From Gloeocapsopsis dulcis (GTDB taxonomy: Bacteria; Cyanobacteriota; Cyanobacteriia; Cyanobacteriales; Chroococcidiopsidaceae), in contig NZ_CP119968.1 in assembly GCF_032163395.1 (NCBI RefSeq), forward strand, positions 3,002,001-3,066,000: a DNA stretch of 64,000 nt, read 5' to 3'. Below the pieces are notes generated by a model. The model worked only from the letters and a program-made list of their open reading frames with translations. It ran no database searches and was not told the DNA's origin. The position numbers were made by a program, and so were the translations under genes. Positions 16,098-23,734 of the stretch are shown here, piece by piece; positions within the stretch are counted from its first letter, which is position 1; each line of letters starts with the position of its first letter.

Positions 16098-17477
16098 CTA
16101 CTCTTTGACAACTGGCATACCTAACCAGTCGCTAAGTTCTTGAGCTAGCCAATCAATTTCTGGTTCAGTGAGTAAACTATGAGCGCCTAATTCATATTTT
16201 TGTATTCCTACCCAGATATTAATTCGTGGTTTAATTTCAACGCGATCGCCCTCACTATTTTTGATCATACTCATGAATTTTGATGTACGTTCTAGTTTCG
16301 TAATGTTCTGGATACTAGCAACACGCGGACGACGATACCGCCAGCCTAATACTTCATGACTTAGGGAAATTTGTTTTTGATCAATTCTCAACCGGACGCG
16401 TCGAAATAAGTTAGAGACAATTTGCCACACCATTCCTGCGCCTGCACCCCAAAATAGTAGAGAAAATAAGGTAAAAAATAGGTTGATGGGAAAGGGTGCT
16501 GCAACAGCAAAACCTGTCCACACTACAATAAAGGAATTCCAAGCAATTGCAAATAACGTTAAGCCCACAATTTCAGGGCTAAATCCTTTGGCAGGCAGTG
16601 TAATTTCTAAAACGTTGGCATCCTTGTGTAGTAAAACTTTGCTATCGAATGGCTTAACAACTGTTACAGCGTCATCTGGTATCGGTCGATCAAGGGCTTG
16701 CAAAGCCTGTTTAGCAGACAAGAAGCGACGATCTAAGCTAGGTTCGGTCATGCGTCTTAACCATCGTATAAACACGGGGCTAAGCGTTGTGACTTGCTCA
16801 AATTGAATTCGTCCATCGCGGTGTGGTAAATCAGCTGGGTGTGTACCTGTGACTAACGCCATCAAAGTTGCGCCCAAACTATAGAGATCCGATGCGGGAA
16901 CTGCGCGATCGCCAAATTGCTCTGGTGGCATATAACCATAAGTCCCAACAACCGTCATTGTTCCGCCTTCACGGGCAGCAAGTGTTTGTACTGAGCCAAA
17001 ATCAACAAGATAAACATCTACACAATTATCCAAACGTGTCAACAGAATGTTACTTGGCTTAATATCGCGGTGAATGACTGGGGGTTGATGGCTGTGGAGG
17101 TAAGTCAGAATTTCTAAAAGTGCTATGGCAATTTGCTTGACATCAAATTCGCTAAATACTACTCCTTTTTTTAAATGCGTCTCTAAAGATTTTGCCGGAA
17201 GATAAGTTTGGACGAGGGCAAAGCCTTTAAATTGGGCTGAATCAAGCTCAAAATAATCCAAGTAACGCGGAATTGCTGGATGAGATAAAGTCTTTAAAAT
17301 TTCTGCTTCTCGCTGAAACAGCTTCAGATCGTCCCATTCAAAATCACTACTAAAAGACAGTAACTTCAGAACAACCAAATTCTGAGTTATCAGATCGCGG
17401 GCTAATAGCGTCCGGCGTCCAGATTTCTTTGCCAGTTGTTGCTGTACTTCGTAGCGATCGCCTAGTATCTGAGCCAT
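16098..17477 (-). CDS. Membrane-anchored Ser/Thr protein kinase
   Basis: The 459-residue protein has a Hanks-type kinase domain in residues about 8-270: a lysine in LVVLKLLSF, the catalytic loop VIHRDIKPSNILL near residue 136, the metal site VDFGSVQ and GTYGYMPPEQF in the activation segment. The glycine loop is degenerate (LAKKSGRRTLLA). After a linker come two hydrophobic helices (about 305-355: IVGLTLFAIAWNSFIVVWTGF, INLFFTLFSLLFWGAGAGMV) and a soluble C-terminal domain of about 100 residues. The kinase therefore sits on the cytoplasmic face. Targets are unknown. It diverges from cbiT. Confidence 0.9.
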   Translation of the reverse strand: MAQILGDRYEVQQQLAKKSGRRTLLARDLITQNLVVLKLLSFSSDFEWDDLKLFQREAEILKTLSHPAIPRYLDYFELDSAQFKGFALVQTYLPAKSLETHLKKGVVFSEFDVKQIAIALLEILTYLHSHQPPVIHRDIKPSNILLTRLDNCVDVYLVDFGSVQTLAAREGGTMTVVGTYGYMPPEQFGDRAVPASDLYSLGATLMALVTGTHPADLPHRDGRIQFEQVTTLSPVFIRWLRRMTEPSLDRRFLSAKQALQALDRPIPDDAVTVVKPFDSKVLLHKDANVLEITLPAKGFSPEIVGLTLFAIAWNSFIVVWTGFAVAAPFPINLFFTLFSLLFWGAGAGMVWQIVSNLFRRVRLRIDQKQISLSHEVLGWRYRRPRVASIQNITKLERTSKFMSMIKNSEGDRVEIKPRINIWVGIQKYELGAHSLLTEPEIDWLAQELSDWLGMPVVKE

Positions 17478-17553
17478 GTACCGAATGCTGTTGTGAGCGT
17501 ATACAGCTGTTATAACTTTGGAAGATCAGCTACTGCAATGGTATCTTTTTCCT

Positions 17554-18156
17554 ATGCCCTCAAAATTATGGCCCTATCTCACTCCAGGGATTCCTGATGA
17601 GTTATTTGAGCGCTTACCAGGAATTCCCCTCAGTAAACGCGAAATTCGGCTATTACTGATAGCACAGCTACGGATTCAACCAAATGCAGTTTTATGGGAT
17701 ATTGGTGCGGGAACCGGCACAATTCCTGTAGAAGTGGGATTGCTGTGTCCTCACGGACGCATAATTGCTGTAGAACGCGATGAAGAAGTGGCAAATTTAA
17801 TTCGCCGTAACTGCGATCGCTTTGAGGTCAAGAATGTCGAAGTTGTAGAAGGTAGTGCCCCACAATGCTTATCAAGCTTACCCCACCCTCCCCATCGCGT
17901 GTGTATAGAAGGTGGTCGTCCAATTAAAACCATATTGCAAGAAGTCTGGCAATATTTATTACCTCAAGGTAGAGTAGTTGCCACTGCAAGTAATCTAGAA
18001 ACTCTGTATGCTGTATCTCAGAGCTTTACACAATTGCAGGCTCGTAATGTTGAAGTTGTCCAGTCTGCTGTTAATCGTTTAGAGTCGCGGGGTTTTTCCC
18101 AAAGTTTTACCGCCGTCGATCCAATTTTTATTCTTAGCGGTGAAAAGTTAGACTAA
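17554..18156 (+). CDS. cbiT: Precorrin-6B C15-methyltransferase (decarboxylating), CbiT type
   Basis: The ATG at 17554 (MPSKLWPYLTPGIPDEL) gives 200 residues; the TTG at 17518 adds twelve. GIPDELFERLPGIPLSKREIR is the family opening, and the SAM-binding motif is VLWDIGAGTGTIPVEVGL with acidic AVERDEE at the end of strand 2. CbiT methylates C15 and decarboxylates the acetate side chain in cobalamin or pseudocobalamin ring synthesis; in many organisms it is fused to CbiE as CobL, while here it is a stand-alone domain. The neighbouring kinase diverges; cdsA follows about 100 bases downstream. Confidence 0.85.
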   Translation: MPSKLWPYLTPGIPDELFERLPGIPLSKREIRLLLIAQLRIQPNAVLWDIGAGTGTIPVEVGLLCPHGRIIAVERDEEVANLIRRNCDRFEVKNVEVVEGSAPQCLSSLPHPPHRVCIEGGRPIKTILQEVWQYLLPQGRVVATASNLETLYAVSQSFTQLQARNVEVVQSAVNRLESRGFSQSFTAVDPIFILSGEKLD

Positions 18157-18261
18157 AGCCAATTATTTCAAGATTATCGGATAAAAAAATTTCAAAAGAT
18201 GAGAGGAGAATTAATTTGTAGCATTTCTCTTACCCTCGCCCCTCGCCCCTCACCCCTATCT

Positions 18262-19128
18262 ATGCCCTGGTCTCGAATTGTTAGTGGAATAATTGCGATT
18301 GCGATCGCCCTCACCGGAAGTATCTTGGGAGGGTGGTATTTTACGATCATGTTTGCCGTCATTGTGTATCTAGGTCAGTTGGAATATTTCCAACTTGTCC
18401 GCGCTAAGGGAATTGCCCCTGCTGCAAAAACAACTTTGGCAGTTAGTCAAGCTTTGCTTGTCCTTGCTACAGTCTCACCGACACTAGCAGATGCAGTCAT
18501 GCCTGTAGCAGGAACATTTATTTGTTTTTATCTATTATTTCAGCCAAAACTAGCGACAATCGCTGATATTTCCACTTCAATTTTAGGTTTATTCTATGGA
18601 GGCTACTTACCAAGTTACTGGGTAAGAATACGTGCAATTGGTAATGATGCTGTTAGTAATTTACCTTTTTCTGGCTATTTACCTGACACTTGGACAGTTC
18701 ATAGTTTCCCTGCAGGATTAATCTACACGCTGCTTGCTTTTTTCTGTATTTGGGCTGCTGATATTGGCGCTTACACGGTTGGTAGGTTATTTGGTCGTAC
18801 TCGGCTTTCAGATATTAGTCCAAAGAAAACAGTTGAAGGTGCAGTTTTTGGCGTAGTTGCGAGTGTTGCGGTAGCCATGACAGGTGCTTGGTACTTACAA
18901 TGGCCGTTATGGTCTTTGACAGGGGTTGCTTTAGGTTTACTGATTGGAATTGCTAGTTTACTAGGAGACTTAACTGAGTCAATGCTGAAGCGAGATGCGG
19001 GAGTCAAAGATTCAGGACAACTTATTCCTGGACACGGTGGTATTCTCGATCGTGCTGATAGCTATGTATTTACAGCACCATTAGTCTATTACTTTGTAAC
19101 ATTACTGTTACCTCTGCTGAGGAATTAA
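18262..19128 (+). CDS. cdsA: Phosphatidate cytidylyltransferase
   Basis: The ATG at 18262 (MPWSRIVSGIIAIAIALTG) starts a 288-residue polytopic protein with about seven to eight membrane segments. The CTP transferase signature is SLLGDLTESMLKRDAGVKDSG then IPGHGGILDRADS near the C-terminus, complete with its catalytic aspartates. CdsA makes CDP-diacylglycerol from phosphatidate and CTP, the precursor of phosphatidylglycerol, which photosystems need. The sequence in front of the ATG, CCTCGCCCCTCACCCC, is a common low-complexity intergenic word here (also at 57112), not a Shine-Dalgarno site. Confidence 0.93.
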   Translation: MPWSRIVSGIIAIAIALTGSILGGWYFTIMFAVIVYLGQLEYFQLVRAKGIAPAAKTTLAVSQALLVLATVSPTLADAVMPVAGTFICFYLLFQPKLATIADISTSILGLFYGGYLPSYWVRIRAIGNDAVSNLPFSGYLPDTWTVHSFPAGLIYTLLAFFCIWAADIGAYTVGRLFGRTRLSDISPKKTVEGAVFGVVASVAVAMTGAWYLQWPLWSLTGVALGLLIGIASLLGDLTESMLKRDAGVKDSGQLIPGHGGILDRADSYVFTAPLVYYFVTLLLPLLRN

Positions 19129-19164
19129 TATTTTTTTACCTGAGATTTTCATTTGCTAAAGTCC

Positions 19165-19236
19165 AGAGATTTCCTGCATGAATGCAAGTGCGAATGAATT
19201 CGCTGCTAAATAAACAAAGTCCACCTCCGTGGACTT
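19165..19236. repeat. Dispersed repeat ending in a perfect hairpin (AAGTCCAC/GTGGACTT)
   Basis: The segment runs GCATGAATGCAAGTGCGAATGAATTCGCTGCTAAA and closes with AAGTCCAC-CTCC-GTGGACTT at 19217-19236. A degraded relative lies at about 15640-15680 and the hairpin part recurs at 29696-29715 with compensating base changes. It sits between converging cdsA and tonB. Confidence 0.75.
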
Positions 19237-19267
19237 GCTCATAAAAATATTGTTATAAAGAGCCAAA

Positions 19268-20635
19268 CTACTCGCTACCACTAGGCGCAGATGACTGTTC
19301 TCTGCTACGACGAAGTGTGTTGCGTAAACTATTTTGGCTAGGGCTAGCAGGCGCAGCTTGCTGTTGCTGAGGTTGTTGACGTTGACGCCGTAGAGACTCT
19401 CTTACATTAGATTGACCTTGAGTTGCTGCTTGTTGGCTACGTTGAGGTGCTGGCGATGCTGGTGGTTTCTGTTGAGTTGCCGCTTGTTGGCTACGTTGAG
19501 GTGCTGGCGATGCTGGTGGTTTCTGTTGAGTTGCTGCTTGTCGAGGACGGCGTTGTGGTTCTGCAGAGCGTTCTGCTGTAGACTGTGATGCAGGTTTCTT
19601 CTGTGAGGCTTCTTGTTGCTGTCTGCGTTCTCGTAACTGACGCGATCGCTGCGATCCTTCTAAAGCAAAATCAACTTTAGCAGGAACTCCTTGTCTACCT
19701 TCTCGTGTAGAATTAAATTTCCAATCTCTTGCTGCTCGTATTGCAGCTTCATCTAGCTCTCTGTTACCACTTGAACGAGCGACTTGCACATTGGTAACAT
19801 TACCTTTAGCATCAACATCAACTTTGACTTCGGTTCTTCCTTCAACTCCTTGACGTCTGGCACGTTCAGGATACTTAGGTTTACTGCAATCGCGACAAGC
19901 TAAACGACCTGAACCAGAATCAGTATTGCTATTACTCGGAGCGCTAGGTGCAGGTGTAGCAGGTCTTGGTGTTGATCCAGTAGCTACTGTGGTATTGGCT
20001 GGCTGGCTAGGAGTACTAGGGGCAGGAGCATTTGTTCTTGCCGCGTTTGTCGTTGCTGGAGCAGCTGGTGTTGTACTCCTAGGGCTTGGCTGCTGAGTGA
20101 CACTGGGTACAGGAACTGTTGATGCTGCTCTTGTTTCTTGCAATGAGCGTAATTCTGCCGTGAGTTGCTCATTGGGTTGTACTGGCTGTGGTGCTGGGCT
20201 AGCCGCTGGTGCAGGAGATGGCGGTGTAACTGGTTGTGGTGCTGTTGCTACTGGTGCTGGTGGTGGCGATTGCGCTGGCTGTGGCGCAGGTTCTGGTTTG
20301 GTGTTTTCTACAGGTTTTGGAGGCGTTGCCTGTTCCACAGGTTGTGGCGGTGGTGGAGCGATTGTTGTTGCCGCAACTGGTGGCGGAGTTACAGGTTCAG
20401 GTCTAGGTGGCTCAACTTCAGGTTGTTGCTCAGGTTCTGGAGTCGGAGGATCGACAAGCACGACCTCAATTGGTTCCTCTTCTAGTTCCGCTGTGCGATT
20501 CCAAATATTATCAATCGTTAAGCTCAATACTCCAACATGCAATGCTAATGAACCAATCAAGCTATATGCCAAAAAAGACTTAAGTGACTTGATTTCTCTC
20601 TCTCTCTGCGCGATAGCAATGTTGGAAACACTCAT
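19268..20635 (-). CDS. tonB: TonB-family energy transducer with an unusual low-complexity C-terminal tail
   Basis: The 455-residue protein has an N-terminal membrane anchor (FLAYSLIGSLALHVGVLSL), a long Pro/Gln/Ala-rich periplasmic spacer (about 60-245) and a TonB domain at about 250-325: CRDCSKPKYPERARRQGVEG, DAKGNVTNVQVARSSGNREL and AARDWKFNSTREG. Unusually, about 125 further residues follow, rich in Gln, Pro, Arg and Ser, with two near-perfect copies of an 18-residue unit around AATQQKPPASPAPQ. TonB couples the proton gradient, via ExbB/ExbD, to outer-membrane receptors. It diverges from exbB-exbD; a receptor gene lies 3 kb away. Confidence 0.9.
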   Translation of the reverse strand: MSVSNIAIAQREREIKSLKSFLAYSLIGSLALHVGVLSLTIDNIWNRTAELEEEPIEVVLVDPPTPEPEQQPEVEPPRPEPVTPPPVAATTIAPPPPQPVEQATPPKPVENTKPEPAPQPAQSPPPAPVATAPQPVTPPSPAPAASPAPQPVQPNEQLTAELRSLQETRAASTVPVPSVTQQPSPRSTTPAAPATTNAARTNAPAPSTPSQPANTTVATGSTPRPATPAPSAPSNSNTDSGSGRLACRDCSKPKYPERARRQGVEGRTEVKVDVDAKGNVTNVQVARSSGNRELDEAAIRAARDWKFNSTREGRQGVPAKVDFALEGSQRSRQLRERRQQQEASQKKPASQSTAERSAEPQRRPRQAATQQKPPASPAPQRSQQAATQQKPPASPAPQRSQQAATQGQSNVRESLRRQRQQPQQQQAAPASPSQNSLRNTLRRSREQSSAPSGSE

Positions 20636-21011
20636 AATTTATTGCTACTATTTCTCACTAGTTTTTTAGATTATTACTTTTAGCTACTCCTGTCAAGACA
20701 ACTAAAATAGCAATTTACCCTAGTAAATCTGCTTGTTTGTTCAACAATGACAGTAAAAGACTCTTATATTCTTTTTTAGCTAAACAAGCATGAAGCAATG
20801 AAGTAAAGCCTAAACGCTAAAAGTCCTAAATTTGACTTATTGTTTTTGATGGGAGATACTGTCAAGTTTAAAAAAATTGAGAGTCCTATGACAATTGCGT
20901 AACAAAGTTAAAATTGTTTTTCATTTGATTTATTTTACTATTGAGAAGTTATATCAGTTTTGCTAGAAGCTACAAGACTGAAGCTTGACTTGGTGAACGT
21001 AGAGATAATAC
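20636..21011. other. Divergent promoter region between tonB and exbB
   Basis: This 376-base AT-rich spacer must hold both promoters. The segments TTTTTCATTTGATTTATTTTACTA and ATTGAGAAGTTAT (about 20916-20952) are AT-rich in the way Fur sites are, but no clear palindromic Fur box can be named. No reading frame of interest is seen. Confidence 0.4.
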
Positions 21012-21665
21012 ATGGGAATAAGTAATCTATTTGTAGCAGGCGGCATTGTGATGTGGCCGCTGCTAGGGTTTTCTGTACTAGCAATCGCGCTAATTATCGA
21101 GCGGATTGCTTTTTGGGCAAGAGTTAATCGTCGTCAAGGTCGAGTGGTGCGAGATGTATTGAATCTCTACCGCAAAGACAATGTGGTCGGTGCTATTGAT
21201 AAACTGAAGCAAAATGCCGATTTGCCTATGGCGCGGATTTTTTTAGCAGCACTCGAACTCGAACAACCAACTCCTGAAGAATTTCGTCTTGCTTTAGAAA
21301 GCGAAGCCCAAGCAGAAATTCCACACCTCAAACGGTTTAATACAGTATTTGACACAGTTATCAGTCTCTCCCCGCTTTTAGGTCTTTTGGGGACAGTTTT
21401 GGGTTTAATTAACTCTTTTGCTTCGCTTAATTTAGGCGATCTTGGTGGTACACAAACAGCGGGTGTCACTTCAGGGATCAGTGAGGCGTTAGTATCAACA
21501 GCTGCAGGACTTGTCGTTGCCATTTTCACGCTGTTTTTTGCTAATACCTTTCGAGGACTTTATCAACGTCAAGCAGCGTTGATCCAAGAATATGGCGGAC
21601 AAATGGAATTACTCTATCGCCGTAACTACGAACAAAGGGAGAGAACTTATGCGCCTGCCAGATGA
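21012..21665 (+). CDS. exbB: ExbB/TolQ/MotA proton-channel family protein
   Basis: The 217-residue protein has three membrane segments in the ExbB arrangement: VMWPLLGFSVLAIALIIERIAFW near the N-terminus, and a pair in the C-terminal half (VISLSPLLGLLGTVLGLINSF; AGVTSGISEALVSTAAGLVVAIFTLFF). The long cytoplasmic loop lies between. The LLGLLGTVLG and GISEALVSTAAGL motifs are diagnostic of the family. It forms the proton channel that energises TonB. Its 3' end overlaps exbD by 17 bases, indicating translational coupling, and tonB diverges upstream. Confidence 0.93.
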   Translation: MGISNLFVAGGIVMWPLLGFSVLAIALIIERIAFWARVNRRQGRVVRDVLNLYRKDNVVGAIDKLKQNADLPMARIFLAALELEQPTPEEFRLALESEAQAEIPHLKRFNTVFDTVISLSPLLGLLGTVLGLINSFASLNLGDLGGTQTAGVTSGISEALVSTAAGLVVAIFTLFFANTFRGLYQRQAALIQEYGGQMELLYRRNYEQRERTYAPAR

Positions 21666-22050
21666 ACCAGAAAGCGTTGCTACAATCAACATCGTACCGA
21701 TGATCGATGTAATTTTCGCAATTTTGACATTTTTCATTATGTCTACTTTGTTTCTGACGCGATCGCAAGGATTACCAGTCAATTTACCAAAAGCAACAAC
21801 AACACAAGTACAGCGCTCCTCTACAATTACGGTGACATTAAATAATCAAGGTCAAATAGCACTAAATCGTCAACCCGTTGATTTAGCTGCCTTGGAAGGA
21901 AGAGTTTCTGGCTTAATTGCACCTAATCAAGAAGCCGTTGTGATACTCAATGCAGATGAACAAGTTAATCACGGTCAAGTCATTGCTGTTATGGATCGAA
22001 TTCGTCGAGTTCCTGGAGCAAAACTGGCGATCGCTGCACAAAGACCGTAA
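21649..22050 (+). CDS. exbD: ExbD/TolR family biopolymer transport protein
   Basis: The ATG at 21649 (MRLPDEPESVATINIVPMID) gives 133 residues and overlaps exbB. ExbD features: the single membrane helix VPMIDVIFAILTFFIMSTLFL with the essential channel aspartate in MIDV, then a periplasmic domain with QGLPVNLPKA, EAVVILNADEQVNHGQVIAVMD and a closing VPGAKLAIAA. It completes the ExbB-ExbD motor. The translated frame upstream of this ATG belongs to exbB and is not used. A candidate small RNA starts about 50 bases after its stop. Confidence 0.92.
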   Translation: MRLPDEPESVATINIVPMIDVIFAILTFFIMSTLFLTRSQGLPVNLPKATTTQVQRSSTITVTLNNQGQIALNRQPVDLAALEGRVSGLIAPNQEAVVILNADEQVNHGQVIAVMDRIRRVPGAKLAIAAQRP

Positions 22051-22063
22051 AGCACTCAACTTC

Positions 22064-22092
22064 TTGACAAGATTTTGCATTAAGTCTAGATT
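22064..22092 (+). promoter_or_regulatory. Strong sigma-70-type promoter behind exbD
   Basis: TTGACA at 22064-22069 (perfect -35) and TAGATT at 22087-22092 (-10) are separated by exactly 17 bases. It lies 14 bases after the exbD stop and points into non-coding sequence ending in a terminator. Confidence 0.65.
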
Positions 22093-22098
22093 GATGTC

Positions 22099-22194
22099 AG
22101 GTATTAGCGGTTGATACCTAACTTAGGTGCATTGTAAGTTGCGCGTGGTAACTCGGCTGTAGGGAGCAGAGAGCAAAACCGCAACTTTTTTTTT
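22099..22194 (+). ncRNA. Candidate small RNA of about 95 nt
   Basis: The predicted start about seven bases after the -10 box is followed at once by a hairpin (GGTAT 22100-22104 with ATACC 22114-22118). A second stem, GTTGCG 22138-22143 with CGCAAC 22180-22185, is followed directly by nine T residues (22186-22194), a classic intrinsic terminator. There is no ORF. The arrangement promoter-hairpin-linker-terminator is what a trans-acting small RNA looks like; alternatively the second stem only terminates exbBD. I do not recognise the sequence as a named cyanobacterial RNA. Confidence 0.55.
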
Positions 22195-22253
22195 ACAAAG
22201 CAGACTAATTGCTAATAGTAATCACTTTGTAGTAAGTGGCACTTACTCTAAAG

Positions 22254-23093
22254 TTATGAGTGCAGAGCTACTGTTAATAGTGGTAAAAACGCGCAGAGAA
22301 ACCAACTCCAAGATTGTAAGTTTGGTTTTGCTATTTCTTCAGGCTGTGATAGTAGCGCATCAATTCTTTGTTCTAAGCGATCGCCTACTTGACTAGAAGC
22401 CAATGCAGCACAAAAAATATCTGATTCCAACACATGATGACCGACTACCATAAGTAAAGATTCAGCCAGTAGTAGCGGATCGCCTTGTTGTGCAGCCCAA
22501 TGATCTGCACGCAGTTCTCTTAATACCAACAATTCTTGCCACAATGCATCAGTATTTGGTAGCCAAGCCGTGCAATCTCGAATCCAACTAAGCCAGAAAA
22601 ACCAAAACGTGTCTCGATAATAATAGTGTGCTTGCTCGTGAGTTAATACAGAATGTAAATGTGCTGGTGAAATTTGCAGTAATCCTTGACTGACAATTAA
22701 TTCAGGTTGCCAAAAGCCAATTTGTGCAGCAAATAAAGCTTCTGTATCGAGAATACGAATGTCCTTACCTTCAAGGTCTATTTTAGGGCATTGTCGCGCG
22801 CGGCGAATCGATTGCCAGCCTTGCCAACCTAGTTTTATGCAGAGAACGGCAGCAACTCCTAAACACAACGATACCAAGATATAGCTCAACCAACCTACTC
22901 TCAATCCTACCATTTGTCCCTGCGGTCCCATGCACAAAACAGCGATCGCTGTCATCAATAGCAATAAGGGGGGAAACAGAAACAAAAATAGCGTACGTTC
23001 AAAGCGCTGTCGCCAATTTCTTGTTTCTAACACAGGTAAATGTCTTAACGACCAAGCAACTCCTAGCGCTACTAAGATAATGAGTAGGTGCAT
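22254..23093 (-). CDS. M56-family (BlaR1/MecR1-like) membrane metallopeptidase
   Basis: The 279-residue protein has N-terminal membrane segments (about 1-16, 36-58 and 68-90), then a peptidase domain with the zinc motif HEQAH at residues 152-156 and the third ligand in VLRELRAD (Glu193). A hydrophobic helix closes the C-terminus (SWSWFLCAFLPLLTVAL). The usual beta-lactam sensor domain of BlaR1 is absent. Such proteins cleave the partner BlaI repressor or other substrates. Its start overlaps the stop of the blaI-like gene by one base, so the two are a co-transcribed pair. The inducing signal is unknown; context suggests metal or nutrient uptake. Confidence 0.87.
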   Translation of the reverse strand: MHLLIILVALGVAWSLRHLPVLETRNWRQRFERTLFLFLFPPLLLLMTAIAVLCMGPQGQMVGLRVGWLSYILVSLCLGVAAVLCIKLGWQGWQSIRRARQCPKIDLEGKDIRILDTEALFAAQIGFWQPELIVSQGLLQISPAHLHSVLTHEQAHYYYRDTFWFFWLSWIRDCTAWLPNTDALWQELLVLRELRADHWAAQQGDPLLLAESLLMVVGHHVLESDIFCAALASSQVGDRLEQRIDALLSQPEEIAKPNLQSWSWFLCAFLPLLTVALHS

Positions 23094-23512
23094 TACTTCT
23101 CCTCCCGTGCTTGACGTGCAGCTTGGATACGTTGGGCGATCGCTTGTAATTTTTCTAGACTGGTTTGATCGAGACTATCAGCAAAAGCAGCAACAACATC
23201 AGGATTACCCACAGCCAAAAACCGATGCAACTGATCGTGTGCTTTAATGACTTGTGCTTGCTGTTTTGTCACTAAAGGACGCCAATAGAACGCTTTTGCT
23301 TTTTTATCGCACGCTAACCAACCTTTATCAGTCAAGCGTCGCAATACTGTAGTGACAGAAGTATAAGCCAATTCGCGATTGGGATCGCTCAAGATGCGAT
23401 CGTGGACATCTTTAACAGTGACAGAACCAAGTTCCCAAATAATATTTAAAATTTCTGCCTCTAATGGACCAAGCGATAGTTGTTTTGGACTGTAGTCAGG
23501 CAATGGAGACAT
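23093..23512 (-). CDS. BlaI/MecI/CopY-family transcriptional repressor
   Basis: The 139-residue protein shows the family winged helix: LGPLEAEILNIIWELGSVTVKDVHDRIL, then LAYTSVTTVLRRLTDKGWLA and FYWRPLVTKQQA, followed by a dimerisation helix ending in charged residues. BlaI-type repressors bind dyads in their own and target promoters until cleaved by the M56 partner, here encoded directly downstream. The gene diverges from the TonB-dependent receptor gene over about 220 bases, so one operator could control both. The inducer is not deducible. Confidence 0.9.
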   Translation of the reverse strand: MSPLPDYSPKQLSLGPLEAEILNIIWELGSVTVKDVHDRILSDPNRELAYTSVTTVLRRLTDKGWLACDKKAKAFYWRPLVTKQQAQVIKAHDQLHRFLAVGNPDVVAAFADSLDQTSLEKLQAIAQRIQAARQAREEK

Positions 23513-23607
23513 ATCAATTTTGAGATTTTAGATTAACTGTGAAAACCTTACTGCGCTATACATACTTGTTATTAGGGTATCAGTTCTTAGCTATATAATT
23601 TTCCTTT

Positions 23608-23618
23608 GACAGTCTGTC
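23608..23618. promoter_or_regulatory. Candidate operator palindrome between blaI-like and receptor genes
   Basis: GACAG-T-CTGTC is a perfect inverted repeat in the divergent spacer. A second imperfect dyad, TGAC-N7-GTCA, follows within about 12 bases (23622-23636). Tandem dyads in this spacer fit a BlaI-type repressor site, but the consensus in cyanobacteria is not known to me. Confidence 0.35.
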
Positions 23619-23734
23619 TTTTGACTGCGAGTGTCATATCAATTATTTTAATTCAGGCAATCGGCGATGCATAGAACTTTCCGGAAGTGCGATCGCACTC
23701 ATTGTCCTTTTGGTGTGAGTTTGAGATAACAAAA

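Noticed and set aside
20097-20669. Long plus-strand ORFs (glycine-rich and Trp/Arg-rich) opposite tonB
   Set aside because: They mirror the Pro/Gln-rich codons of tonB on the other strand; composition is an artefact of repeats and no start signal is present.
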